NCBI GenBank assembly: GCA_964518215.1
Contig: CAZFFP010000043.1
Span: 1-31,334 of the forward strand
DNA from: CAYSGX01 sp964518215
GTDB taxonomy: Bacteria > Bacteroidota > Bacteroidia > Chitinophagales > CAIOSU01
Direction: 5' to 3'
Length of the DNA stretch: 31,334 nt
The notes beneath the pieces were generated by a model. It searched no databases, was not told the origin of the DNA, and saw only the letters and a list, made by a program, of their open reading frames with translations. Of this stretch, positions 15,390 through 23,299 are shown one piece after another. The first letter of the stretch is position 1; each line of letters starts with the position of its first letter. The translations under genes and the position numbers were made by a program.

Positions 15390-15419
15390 ACTTTTGTGGT
15401 TCACAACTAAAACTATTTT

Positions 15420-16226
15420 ATGAAAAAATTCATCGGTTTATTTTTCTTAATAGCGCTTTTTACAAGCAATAATTTTATCAACGCACAATGCACGCTTCCT
15501 GCTGCCGACCCTAATTTCGGAGGATTTAAGCCGCCTTATCAGCAACAGCCCTGCATTGAAAGAAACGAACCCTACAATACCGTTATCAATATTTTTAATT
15601 TTGGTACAGTAGCCGGAGGGAGTGTTACTATTCTTTGGCTTCGCGTGGATAGCATTGTAAACTTGCCTACCGGTTTAAGTTGGTCGATGAATGTTCCTTC
15701 AGGCAACCAAGCCAACACATTACTTACTGCCGAACCCGGCTGTATTGAAATCAGCGGAACTACAACTGCGAATACGGGCGCATACAATATTGAGTTTTAT
15801 GTTACTGTATTGGTGAATTTGGGCGGGGGTAACACCCAACAAGTTAATGGTTCAGCAAACGAATTGGTGGATGTGTTCAACCAGCAGTTTGGAGGCGATT
15901 TCGATTTTTCATACATTCTGTATGTTGTAAATAACCAAAGCGAATGCACTACTGGACTCAACGAAATTGAAAACATTGCTTCATTGAATATTTTCCCTAA
16001 CCCTGTTAAAAACAAGGCTATGATAACCATTAATGCTGTGCAGCCTGCAACATATACAGCCGCCTTGTTTGATGTTTCAGGAAAACAATTGATGCAGCAA
16101 AACATGAATGCAAACTCAGGAATGAACCAACTTGAGCTTTCTTTTGAAAACATGCCTAAAGGTTTATACATTTTGCGCCTCAATGACGGCAAAAATGTGG
16201 TAACCAGAAAAGTTTATGTGGAGTAA
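15420..16226 (+). CDS. Secreted Type IX cargo protein, paralogue 2
   Basis: 268 residues. Signal peptide M-K-K-F-I-G-L-F-F-L-I-A-L-F, ending I-N-A-Q-C. The domain follows the pattern of the previous gene block for block: N-F-G-T-V-A-G, W-L-R-V-D-S-I-V-N-L-P-T-G-L-S-W, M-N-V-P-S-G-N-Q-A-N-T-L-L-T, G-C-I-E-I-S-G-T-T. The Type IX sorting domain (L-N-I-F-P-N-P-V-K-N-K ... G-L-Y-I-L-R-L-N-D-G-K) ends the protein. The pair probably arose by tandem duplication. It has its own transcription unit, being bounded by a terminator on each side. Function unknown. Confidence 0.86.
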   Translation: MKKFIGLFFLIALFTSNNFINAQCTLPAADPNFGGFKPPYQQQPCIERNEPYNTVINIFNFGTVAGGSVTILWLRVDSIVNLPTGLSWSMNVPSGNQANTLLTAEPGCIEISGTTTANTGAYNIEFYVTVLVNLGGGNTQQVNGSANELVDVFNQQFGGDFDFSYILYVVNNQSECTTGLNEIENIASLNIFPNPVKNKAMITINAVQPATYTAALFDVSGKQLMQQNMNANSGMNQLELSFENMPKGLYILRLNDGKNVVTRKVYVE

Positions 16227-16265
16227 TTAAGAGTTCTCTTACATCAAATAAAAAGCAGCCGGTTC

Positions 16266-16305
16266 AATTTATTAGCCCACTTTTTAACCCGTGGGCTAAT
16301 AAATT
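16266..16305 (+). terminator. Strong hairpin in the 310-bp interval after the secreted-protein genes
   Basis: A 15-bp perfect stem (AATTTATTAGCCCAC and its complement, 16266-16280 and 16291-16305) with a 10-base loop, followed by a short T-run. It probably terminates the gene ending at 16226, and by symmetry may also stop the convergent peroxidase transcript ending at 16537. The rest of 16227-16536 shows no gene. Confidence 0.8.
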
Positions 16306-16536
16306 TTTGTATTGCCTATTTGTCGACCTTCAGCTCGAAATTGAACCCGCAAGAGTATTTAGATCATGATGTAAAAATGAATTTAATAGGCAAGAAACGC
16401 CCTATTAACAAGACTCTGATGAAAAACAACGTTGAATCTTTAACGCAAAGAAGACAAAATAATAAAAAACAGCTTGCTAAATAATAAAGAACTATTAGAA
16501 TGTAAGGTATTAATTATTAATCTATCAGCAGTTCAG

Positions 16537-17574
16537 TCAATTCATAAGCCACGAAAAATTTTCATTTCCGAAAGGATTGCTGTATTGCGGATTGGAAATG
16601 AAAGAGGAATCGGTAAATAATTCGAGAAGTTTCACCAGGTTTTTCTTGTCGTAATCGGTAATGAGATTCTTCACGGGGACTTCTAACAATTCGCTATTGT
16701 TCAGGTGCAGTTTGGAAATATGCGAGTCGTAGTGTTTCAAAACTTCTTCAATAGTATTGAATCTGCCATCATGCATATAGGGGGCGGTGAGCATTACATT
16801 GATCATTGAAGGGGCTTTGAACGAAGTGCCTTTTTCGATATGATTATCTGCCATATCGTGTCCTCCATAACTGAAGCCTCCATGACAACCGCTACACATA
16901 TTAGCAAATCTGAAAAACGAACCCCTCACGCTTTTTTCTTTCATGTATTCGGCATCATTATATCCCGAATCGTCTTTGGCTTTTGGATAAACCGAATCGG
17001 GCAATACTATTCCTGTGCTGATGATGGTTCGCAAAAATTGCGCTATGGATTTGCTGACATTGTTCATGGAAATTTCTTCACCGGGAAATGCTCTTTGAAA
17101 CAATTCAGGATAGTATTTATGTTTTTTCAAATCGTTTACTAATTGATGAGTGTCTCTGTCGAGTTCTTTAGGATTGGTAACCGGGTCGCGAACAAGTTGT
17201 TCGAGTGTGGCTATTCTTCCATCCCAAAAAAAACTTTTATTCCAGGCAAGATTTACCAGACTCATGGTGTTTCTGTCAATAGTGTCGCCATAAGAGCCAA
17301 CGGCTAATTTTTTTCCATCGGTAAAAGCATGTTCTTGCAAATGACAACTGCCGCAACTTTGTTTGCCATTGCTCGAAAGCAGAGAATCGTAAAACAATAA
17401 TTTCCCCAACCACACGCCTTCTTTGGTTAACGGATTATCGGTGGGAATAAGAGGCTCGCCCATTTCGGGCGGATAATTTAATGTGTATGGAACGGGTTTG
17501 TAATCGTTGAAAAAAGAAAAGAAGCAAACTCCGAAAAGTGATATGGTGAGCGCTATATGTTTGAAAGTTAACAT
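16537..17574 (-). CDS. Di-haem cytochrome c peroxidase (MauG/CcpA-like)
   Basis: 345 residues with an N-terminal hydrophobic segment (about 5-22) that serves as a signal peptide or anchor. Two haem c attachment motifs are present: C-G-S-C-H at 74-78 and C-S-G-C-H at 227-231. Family landmarks are L-G-K-L-L-F-Y-D-S-L-L-S near 56-67, F-F-W-D-G-R at 115-120, and K-A-P-S-M-I-N-V followed by Y-M-H-D-G-R. Such enzymes reduce hydrogen peroxide to water in the periplasm with electrons from small cytochromes; MauG relatives oxidise other proteins instead. The gene stands alone on the minus strand. Its promoter must lie in the 213-bp gap before it, which is mostly filled by a nested palindrome. Confidence 0.92.
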   Translation of the reverse strand: MLTFKHIALTISLFGVCFFSFFNDYKPVPYTLNYPPEMGEPLIPTDNPLTKEGVWLGKLLFYDSLLSSNGKQSCGSCHLQEHAFTDGKKLAVGSYGDTIDRNTMSLVNLAWNKSFFWDGRIATLEQLVRDPVTNPKELDRDTHQLVNDLKKHKYYPELFQRAFPGEEISMNNVSKSIAQFLRTIISTGIVLPDSVYPKAKDDSGYNDAEYMKEKSVRGSFFRFANMCSGCHGGFSYGGHDMADNHIEKGTSFKAPSMINVMLTAPYMHDGRFNTIEEVLKHYDSHISKLHLNNSELLEVPVKNLITDYDKKNLVKLLELFTDSSFISNPQYSNPFGNENFSWLMN

Positions 17575-17655
17575 TTTCAGGCAATGCTAAACAAGCTTAT
17601 TTACGCCTGAAAATACAAAACATTGTTTCGCCAAACAGAAATGGTGTTTTTTCGA

Positions 17656-17783
17656 GTGCAGGACAAATTGCACATTCAAGGTAGATATGGTTCGACAAGC
17701 TCACCATGACACCTATAAAGTTATTGTCACTCTGAGCTTGTCGAAGAGTATTTTACGTAGAATATGTGCAATTTGTCCTACAC
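17656..17783. repeat. Nested palindromic element (REP/MITE-like)
   Basis: The outer arms, 17656-17675 and 17764-17783, are 20 bp with one mismatch (GTGCAGGACAAATTGCACAT against the complement of ATGTGCAATTTGTCCTACAC). The inner arms contain TTCGACAAGCTCA at 17691-17703 and its perfect complement at 17733-17745, extendable to 20 bp with three mismatches. The whole could fold into one long cruciform. It encodes nothing and ends 4 bp before the dnaJ stop codon. The inner motif is of a kind I associate with dispersed repeats in Bacteroidota genomes, but no other copy is in this window. Confidence 0.8.
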
Positions 17784-17787
17784 CGTT

Positions 17788-18948
17788 TTATTCTCCCGAA
17801 AACATTCTACTGAAGAATCCTTTTTCCTTCTTGCCCGGATTGGGTTTAAAGTTTTCAGATTTTTTCAGTTTTTCTAACAATGTTTTTTCTTCGGAAGAAA
17901 GATGTTTCGGAGTCCACACATTTACAAAAACCAATTGGTCGCCTACATGATAGCGACTGTTGATGTCGGGCAAACCTTTGCCTTTCAGTTTTAGAATCTT
18001 ACCGCTTTGGGTTCCGGGTTCAATTTTAATACGGGCTTTGCCGTCAATGGTAGGCACTTCTACTTGTGTGCCCATAACCGCTTCGGGAAAGCTGATATAC
18101 AGATTATACAAAACATCGTTGCCATCGCGGGTGAGTTCTTCGTGTGGCGTTTCTTCAATCTGCACTATCAAATCGCCCGGAGGTCCGTTGCGTTCGCCCG
18201 CATTGCCTTTACCGCTCATCGAAAGTTGAATGCCGTCATGCACGCCTGCGGGAATATCGAGGGTGATGGTTTCTTCGCCATACTCGCGCCCTTCGCCTTT
18301 GCAGGTGGTGCATTTGGATGTTATCATAGAGCCGGAGCCATTGCAGGTAGGGCAGGTGGTGGTGGTTTGCATGTGTCCCAAAATGGTTTGCTGCACTCTG
18401 CGAACTACGCCCGAGCCGCCACAAGTGGTGCAGTTGGAAACCGAGCCTTTGTCTTTTGCTCCAGAGCCGCCACAAGTATTGCAGCCTACATATTTTTTAA
18501 CCTTGATGGTTTTTTTGGCGCCTTTTAATACTTCTTCTAAAGTGAGTTTTACTTTGATACGCAAATTGGAGCCTCTGGCGCCTGTGCCATTGCCGCGTCT
18601 GGTGCGTCCGCCACCGCCACCAAAAAAACTTCCGAAGGGGCTGCCGTCACCGAATATGTCGCCAAACTGCGTGAAGATGTCTTCCATATTCATGTGCGTG
18701 CCACCGCCAAAACCGCCTTGTCCGCCTTTTACTCCGGCATGTCCAAACTGGTCGTATTTAGCACGTTTTTCAGGGTCGCCCAATATTTCATAGGCTTCGG
18801 CTGCTTCTTTAAATTTATCTTCCGCTTCTTTATTGTCGGGATTGCGGTCGGGGTGGTGCTGCAAAGCCACCTTGCGATACGCTTTTTTTATCTCCTCCGG
18901 TGAGGCGCTTTTCGACACTCCTAATATTTCGTAATAATCTCTTGGCAT
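17788..18948 (-). CDS. dnaJ: Chaperone protein DnaJ
   Basis: 386 residues, the usual length. The J domain (1-70) contains the H-P-D triad in QHHPDRNPDN, and a Gly/Phe-rich linker spans about 75-125. The zinc-binding domain has all four C-x-x-C-x-G-x-G repeats: CNTCGGSG, CTTCGGSG, CPTCNGSG and CTTCKGEG. The C-terminal substrate-binding domains contain D-I-P-A-G-V-H-D-G and G-P-P-G-D-L-I-V. DnaJ stimulates DnaK ATP hydrolysis and delivers unfolded clients. It lies downstream of grpE on the same strand with a small S23-type gene in between. dnaK is not in the window. Confidence 0.97.
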   Translation of the reverse strand: MPRDYYEILGVSKSASPEEIKKAYRKVALQHHPDRNPDNKEAEDKFKEAAEAYEILGDPEKRAKYDQFGHAGVKGGQGGFGGGTHMNMEDIFTQFGDIFGDGSPFGSFFGGGGGRTRRGNGTGARGSNLRIKVKLTLEEVLKGAKKTIKVKKYVGCNTCGGSGAKDKGSVSNCTTCGGSGVVRRVQQTILGHMQTTTTCPTCNGSGSMITSKCTTCKGEGREYGEETITLDIPAGVHDGIQLSMSGKGNAGERNGPPGDLIVQIEETPHEELTRDGNDVLYNLYISFPEAVMGTQVEVPTIDGKARIKIEPGTQSGKILKLKGKGLPDINSRYHVGDQLVFVNVWTPKHLSSEEKTLLEKLKKSENFKPNPGKKEKGFFSRMFSGE

Positions 18949-18996
18949 TGCTTGAAGTTAGATATTTGAGTTTTGATGTTTGAAAGTTCAGAATAT

Positions 18997-19362
18997 TTAA
19001 TGCTTTTTCCAGTTTTGATGAAGTTTTGTGAGCTTCTTTCCTATTACTTCAATCCGGCTTAAAAAACTATCGTTTTCTTCTATTGAAATGTAATTACAAC
19101 TGCGTGCAAACAACAACCAATTTTCAGTTTCGAGTAATGACCCTAATGCGTCAACGATATGTTGTTTGAATACATTTTCATATACCCGCTTTGCCCAACC
19201 TTCCACAATATTTGAACTTACCGACCTTGAAGAGCGAACGACCTGAGAAGTGAGAGAATAAAGTTCTTCTTTGGGAAATTTTTTCGTCAAATGAAACACA
19301 TCCATTGCCAATTCAAATGATAATTGATACACTTCTAAATCTCTATATGATTTAATTGCCAT
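18997..19362 (-). CDS. Four-helix-bundle protein (S23 / 23S rRNA intervening-sequence protein family)
   Basis: 121 residues with the family opening (S-Y-R-D-L-E-V-Y-Q-L-S-F-E-L-A) and conserved blocks K-K-F-P-K-E-E-L-Y-S-L-T-S-Q-V-V-R-S-S-R-S-V-S-S-N-I-V-E-G and a helix-forming end. The name comes from copies inside 23S rRNA intervening sequences, but many Bacteroidota carry solitary chromosomal copies of unknown role. Here it sits between grpE and dnaJ, 41 bp from the former and 48 bp from the latter, so it is almost surely co-transcribed with heat-shock genes. Whether it has a chaperone-related role or is a passenger is unknown. Confidence 0.9.
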   Translation of the reverse strand: MAIKSYRDLEVYQLSFELAMDVFHLTKKFPKEELYSLTSQVVRSSRSVSSNIVEGWAKRVYENVFKQHIVDALGSLLETENWLLFARSCNYISIEENDSFLSRIEVIGKKLTKLHQNWKKH

Positions 19363-19403
19363 GATGCTTGTTTTTCAAAATTCTAATTTCCATCTTCCAA
19401 CAT

Positions 19404-20093
19404 CTATTTTCCAACCACTACTTTAGCGTATCTCAATATTTTTTCGCCCAAGAAATAACCTTTTTCAACCGTGTCCACTACTTTGCCTTTCAAGGCTTCA
19501 TTTGGAGCGGCAATTTCAGTAATGGCTTCGTGCAGGTCGGGATTAAAATCTGTGCCGGTGCTTTCCATGGATTTCACCCCTTTGCTTTCAAGTGTTTTTA
19601 ATAGTTTCTGATACACCAATTGAACGCCTTCTTTCAAAGTGGCATCATCACTTGCTTCGCCTGCTTTGATGGCGCGTTCAAAATCGTCTAATACCGGAAG
19701 CAAGGATAAATAGAAATCTTTACCGGCAGTTTCAATCAATTCTAATTTTTCGCGAGCTACACGCTTTTTGTAATTATCGAAATCGGCAAAGAGGCGCAGG
19801 TATTTGTCTTTCAATTCTTCGTTTTTGGCGCTCAACTCTTCCATTTGCTCTTTCAGCTTTGCCGGATTTGACTGAAACAGCTTATCGAACCATGACTTTT
19901 TTTCCTCTTTTTCGTTGGTATCTGCCGTGTCTGAAATATTATTTTCTTCAGCACTCTCCGTCTTTGGGGTTGCCGATTCGGAATTTACTTCCGCGTCATG
20001 AATGTTTAAATTGGGCTGAGAGGTTTTGTTTTCGTTAGTTTCTGTTTTGGGTAGTTCTTTTTCTTCGGTCATCTTTTGCGCTTCATTAGTCAT
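19404..20093 (-). CDS. grpE: Nucleotide exchange factor GrpE
   Basis: 229 residues. A long acidic, disordered N-terminus (about 1-75, rich in Glu, Thr, Asn) precedes a coiled coil (L-K-E-Q-M-E-E-L-S-A-K-N-E-E-L-K-D-K-Y-L-R) and the signature R-L-F-A-D-F-D-N-Y-K-K-R. The C-terminal beta domain holds L-P-V-L-D-D-F-E-R-A and D-L-H-E-A-I, ending with V-E-K-G-Y-F-L-G-E-K-I-L-R-Y-A-K-V-V-V-G-K. GrpE releases ADP from DnaK. It is the first gene of the cluster, with a -7 promoter box about 17 bp before the start. Confidence 0.96.
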   Translation of the reverse strand: MTNEAQKMTEEKELPKTETNENKTSQPNLNIHDAEVNSESATPKTESAEENNISDTADTNEKEEKKSWFDKLFQSNPAKLKEQMEELSAKNEELKDKYLRLFADFDNYKKRVAREKLELIETAGKDFYLSLLPVLDDFERAIKAGEASDDATLKEGVQLVYQKLLKTLESKGVKSMESTGTDFNPDLHEAITEIAAPNEALKGKVVDTVEKGYFLGEKILRYAKVVVGK

Positions 20094-20109
20094 GTATCAA
20101 AAATTTGTG

Positions 20110-20117
20110 CAAAGATA
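20110..20117 (-). promoter_or_regulatory. Candidate -7 box for the grpE operon
   Basis: TATCTTTG on the minus strand fits the Bacteroidota primary sigma -7 consensus TAnnTTTG and would give a leader of only about ten bases before the grpE ATG. No convincing -33 TTG lies at the usual spacing, and no CIRCE operator is seen. Confidence 0.45.
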
Positions 20118-20586
20118 GTTATCAAATCACCTGCCATTGGAAGCGCGGGGACAAATTGGCAGGGCAAGTAAATGAGGGGGTGGTTTTCTAGCAAAGGCTT
20201 AGAATTTTGCAGGCGGGTGATATTTAATGCTCCCCGTTACCTGATTGCCATTTAAACTCACCTAGAAAATCTTTAAAAAAAAATTGTTACATATCCAATC
20301 GCAAGTGTTTGATATAGAATACCTTTATTAAATCTCCTTCGTTGAGTGAAATTTTTGCGCCACAGAATTCGCAACGGACAGCAATGATCGAAAGTTGCGT
20401 CTTTGCCACCCCGCTGAAAGCGCGGGAAGCAATCTATTTTAGTTGGCTGTTAGCGCTTAGCAGCAGCAACTGTTATCTGTTGTTTGCGGTCTTTCATCCG
20501 CTAACTATTTACGCTCAACTACCCAAATTATTTCTAAATTGCCGCTATTATTATTCATGTTCCTCTCAACCACAACTTTATAATTT
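20118..20586. other. Intergenic region between divergent grpE and araC-type genes
   Basis: About 470 bp without a convincing gene. It must hold both divergent promoters. A small GC-rich hairpin CCCGCTGAAAGCGCGGG lies near 20411-20427, and TATAATTT is found directly before the regulator start. One ORF crosses it but has no coding character. Confidence 0.5.
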
Positions 20587-21153
20587 ATGAAACTCTATAT
20601 CAAATACATGGTTTCGTTGAGTTGCAAAATAGTGGTGAAGTCTGAGCTTGATAAACTCGGAGTGCGTTACGGAACTATCGAATTAGGCGAAGTGGAGTTG
20701 TTGGAAAAAATATCTGCCGAACAGCGCGATTTGTTAAAAGGCGCGTTGTTAGCTTCCGGCTTGGAATTGATGGATAATAAAAAATCCATTATCATTGATA
20801 AAATTAAAAACTGCATCATCGAGATGGTTCATCAGAACGATAAGCTGCCCCACATAAAACATTCGGAATATCTCAGCGAAAAACTCAAACTCGATTACAC
20901 TTACTTAGCCAATCTTTTTTCTGAAGCCAAAGGCACCACCATTGAACATTTTATCATAGCTGTTAAAGTTGAAAAGGTAAAAGAATTTCTGTTGTATAAT
21001 GAGCTTAGTTTGACTGAAATTTCATACCGGCTGAACTACAGCAGTGTGGCACATTTATCTGCTCAGTTTAGAAAAATTACAGGACTCACGCCTTCATTTT
21101 TCAAACAAATAAAGCAAAATAAAAAGCACCTCCTCTCCGGAAACAAAGTGTGA
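20587..21153 (+). CDS. AraC-family regulator with HMA-like N-terminus, copy 1
   Basis: 188 residues. The C-terminal ~100 residues are an AraC/XylS double helix-turn-helix: Y-T-Y-L-A-N-L-F-S-E-A-K-G-T-T-I-E-H-F-I then L-T-E-I-S-Y-R-L-N-Y-S-S-V-A-H-L-S-A-Q-F-R-K-I-T-G-L-T-P-S. Residues 1-70 resemble a heavy-metal-associated ferredoxin fold (M-K-L-Y-I-K-Y-M-V-S-L-S-C-K), but of the usual C-x-x-C pair only the second Cys remains. It aligns without gaps to the regulator at 22602, with well over half of positions identical. Likely a DNA-binding activator whose ligand, if any, is unknown. The next small genes in the same direction are candidate targets. Confidence 0.88.
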   Translation: MKLYIKYMVSLSCKIVVKSELDKLGVRYGTIELGEVELLEKISAEQRDLLKGALLASGLELMDNKKSIIIDKIKNCIIEMVHQNDKLPHIKHSEYLSEKLKLDYTYLANLFSEAKGTTIEHFIIAVKVEKVKEFLLYNELSLTEISYRLNYSSVAHLSAQFRKITGLTPSFFKQIKQNKKHLLSGNKV

Positions 21154-21252
21154 ATCATACAATTATTTAAAGGAATTGTGTAACGCCAGCATGACTTGCA
21201 GGGCTAATCTTTGCATATTGAAAATTCATTCACCATTTAAAAAACTTACACA

Positions 21253-21501
21253 ATGGCAAAAAATCAAACTGACCAACGCCCTCAGAAGCCTGAAGGCAGG
21301 TCGCAGGAAGGACCCAGGAAAGATGAGCACAGAAAAGAACACGACTCACCATCTAACCAGGAAAAAAAACAGGCAGAGCAGGCACAACATCGGGAGGAGC
21401 AATCTTCTGAAAAACGCCAAGCCGAAGCCGGTAAAGACAAACGTGTAGGCGAGCCTGCTGAAGAAAAGTATGGCGCAGAAAAATCGTCAAAGAAACACTA
21501 A
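21253..21501 (+). CDS. Small highly charged, disordered protein
   Basis: 82 residues made almost entirely of Lys, Glu, Gln, Arg, Ser and Ala with no hydrophobic core, signal peptide or known domain. The composition resembles small hydrophilin-like stress proteins (inference). An overlapping frame (21176-21448) is also open, but its composition is less coherent. This frame starts with A-rich DNA and ATG, and ends 263 bp before the cupin gene. It may be expressed from the upstream regulator's transcript. Confidence 0.55.
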   Translation: MAKNQTDQRPQKPEGRSQEGPRKDEHRKEHDSPSNQEKKQAEQAQHREEQSSEKRQAEAGKDKRVGEPAEEKYGAEKSSKKH

Positions 21502-21764
21502 TTAATTATCTACAAGGGGCTGACTCAAACAGTTTGTTTGATGTAGCGCTCGAATCGTGTGAACTAAAAATAGTCGGTATGTATTCGAGAGCATCTACAC
21601 GGCATTCTGAAAAATTATTCAGATGAATGAGTCGGTCTCTTGTTTTTTATTTCCGCACAGTTTCAAAAATGTGTGAATTGTGTAAATTTTTCATAAAATT
21701 TTATAACACTTCAAACATTTAGTCCTGCAATTTTATTAACTCTTTTTTTGGACCATAATTAATC
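21502..21764. other. Intergenic region before the cupin gene
   Basis: 263 bp without a gene. The AT-rich end (21670-21760) is a likely promoter region, with GTGTAAATTTTTC and a run of TTTTTTTGG shortly before the start. Confidence 0.4.
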
Positions 21765-22106
21765 ATGCCTGCTATGCTTACTACAGAATTAAAAAAATCA
21801 ACCGCGCATGTTATAGTAGAAATTATAGAATACGTTCACAACGCTGTGGTAAGCAAAACTATTTTTAATAAAACTACAGGCAATATTACATTGGCATCAT
21901 TTGATGCGGGCGAAACACCAAGAGAAAACACTTCGCCCTTCGACACATATATTCAAGTAATTGACGGAGCTTCAGAAATTACCGTTGATGAAAAAAAATA
22001 CCTGTTGCGCTTGGGTGATGGTATTATTATTCCGGCTCAGGCTAAACATTGCTTTCATACCAACAAACAATCTAAAATGATTGCAACCATCGTTAAATTC
22101 ATTTAA
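21765..22106 (+). CDS. Cupin-domain protein
   Basis: 113 residues forming a single cupin barrel (about 35-110). The second cupin motif is clear: L-G-D-G-I-I-I-P-A-Q-A-K-H-C-F-H-T-N. In the first motif the metal-binding histidines are replaced (S-P-F-D-T-Y-I-Q-V-I-D-G), so metal binding is uncertain. Such small cupins act as enzymes or sensor proteins. Start may be 21765 or the next ATG at 21774. The stop is 20 bp before the response-regulator start, and the two look co-transcribed, which suggests a shared signalling or stress function. Confidence 0.82.
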   Translation: MPAMLTTELKKSTAHVIVEIIEYVHNAVVSKTIFNKTTGNITLASFDAGETPRENTSPFDTYIQVIDGASEITVDEKKYLLRLGDGIIIPAQAKHCFHTNKQSKMIATIVKFI

Positions 22107-22126
22107 TACAATTAAAAAAACAAACA

Positions 22127-22558
22127 ATGAATAGCAACAAAAAAATATTATTGATAGAAGACGACCATAACGACCGGTTTTTCTTTATGAACGCCCTTAG
22201 CAAAATCGAAAACACTACACTATATGATACCGCGCAAAACGGGCAGGAAGCGCTGGATAAACTCGAAAGCGCCCTCATACTTCCCGATATTATTTTCACA
22301 GACATCAACATGCCTTTAATGGACGGCATTGAATGTTTAACAGAAATTACAAATAGACCACAATTGAAACATATTCCGGTAGTAGTGCTTTCGAGCGATA
22401 CTGATAAAATAGATGTTGTCAGAAATCTTGGCGCTAAAGCCTTTATTAAAAAACCCATGGACAACGAAAGACTGAGAGAACAATTGGAACAAGTGATTCA
22501 TTCAGATTTTATAGTCAATAGTGTTAAAGCCGATTGTATTTTTCATGCCTCGTTTTAG
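22127..22558 (+). CDS. Single-domain response regulator (CheY-like receiver)
   Basis: 143 residues, a receiver domain with no output domain. The acidic pocket is E-D-D at 11-13, the phospho-acceptor Asp59 (IIFTDINMPLMDG), the switch Ser near 90 (VVVLSSD) and the Lys in FIKKP at 107-110. The ~20-residue tail after the domain is not recognised. Bacteroidota have many such proteins, used with hybrid histidine kinases. None is adjacent here. It lies between a cupin gene (20 bp upstream) and an AraC-type gene (43 bp downstream), likely one operon. Confidence 0.93.
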   Translation: MNSNKKILLIEDDHNDRFFFMNALSKIENTTLYDTAQNGQEALDKLESALILPDIIFTDINMPLMDGIECLTEITNRPQLKHIPVVVLSSDTDKIDVVRNLGAKAFIKKPMDNERLREQLEQVIHSDFIVNSVKADCIFHASF

Positions 22559-22601
22559 TATTGCTGCAAACCGGGTTCACAAAAAACAGCCTTAGTAAAA
22601 A

Positions 22602-23162
22602 ATGAAACTCTACATCAAACACATGGTATCTTTGCGTTGCCAAATGATGGTAAAGGCAGAGTTGAGCAAAATCGGCTTGCGCTGTGGCAAAGTGGAATTG
22701 GGTGTAGTTGAAATACTTGATAAAATTTCTCCTGAAAAGCAGGAGGAATTAAAAATGGGGCTTCAGAAATTCGGACTGGAACTATTGAATAGCAATAAGG
22801 CTATTCTGATTGAAAAAATTAAAAGCGCGGTGATTGAAATGGTGCATATTCAAAATGGATTACCCCAAAGAAAAAACTCCGATTATCTCTGCGATAAGCT
22901 ACATCACAACTATACTTATCTTGCCAATGTATTTTCAGAAACAACCGGCACTACCATCGAGCATTTTATCATAGCGCATAAAATAGAGCGGGTAAAAGAA
23001 CTGCTTATTTACGATGATATGAATATTGCCGAAATTTCCTACAAGCTGAATTATAGCAGCGTTGCGCACCTTTCCAATCAATTTAAAAAAGTAATTGGAA
23101 TCACACCTTCCTACTTTAAAAAAATTAAGCGCCAGCGGCTCAACATGACAGAAAATATTTGA
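22602..23162 (+). CDS. AraC-family regulator with HMA-like N-terminus, copy 2
   Basis: 186 residues, a paralogue of the gene at 20587, with ungapped alignment over nearly the full length. It has the same opening (M-K-L-Y-I-K-H-M-V-S-L-R-C) with one Cys of the heavy-metal pair left, and a C-terminal AraC double helix-turn-helix (N-Y-T-Y-L-A-N-V-F-S-E-T ... Y-K-L-N-Y-S-S-V-A-H-L-S-N-Q-F-K-K). It probably arose by duplication and brackets the cupin and response-regulator genes with copy 1. As the last gene of that operon it may auto-regulate. Confidence 0.88.
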   Translation: MKLYIKHMVSLRCQMMVKAELSKIGLRCGKVELGVVEILDKISPEKQEELKMGLQKFGLELLNSNKAILIEKIKSAVIEMVHIQNGLPQRKNSDYLCDKLHHNYTYLANVFSETTGTTIEHFIIAHKIERVKELLIYDDMNIAEISYKLNYSSVAHLSNQFKKVIGITPSYFKKIKRQRLNMTENI

Positions 23163-23299
23163 TTAGCCTCTTTCATTTTCGCAATAGCGAAACACAATTG
23201 AATATAGGAAAAATCAAAACAGTATTTAAGGATACTTCAGGGGCTTACTAAACAACCTTACGTGGGCAACTATAAAGATGAAAACCCTCTACTAATTGC

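Noticed and set aside
17656..17783. Simple intrinsic terminator for dnaJ
   Set aside because: Two nested repeats over 128 bp with no T-tail are not a terminator layout, although it might slow transcription.
18230..18793. 187-codon Pro-rich plus-strand ORF
   Set aside because: Antisense of the Gly-rich and Cys-rich dnaJ zinc-finger and linker region, which yields such frames by composition.
20342..20590. 83-codon ORF upstream of the first AraC-type gene
   Set aside because: It overlaps the regulator start and the likely promoter, with a composition unlike a protein; treated as intergenic.
21176..21448. 90-codon ORF overlapping the small charged protein
   Set aside because: The 82-codon frame has a more coherent composition and a clean start; only one of the two is likely translated.
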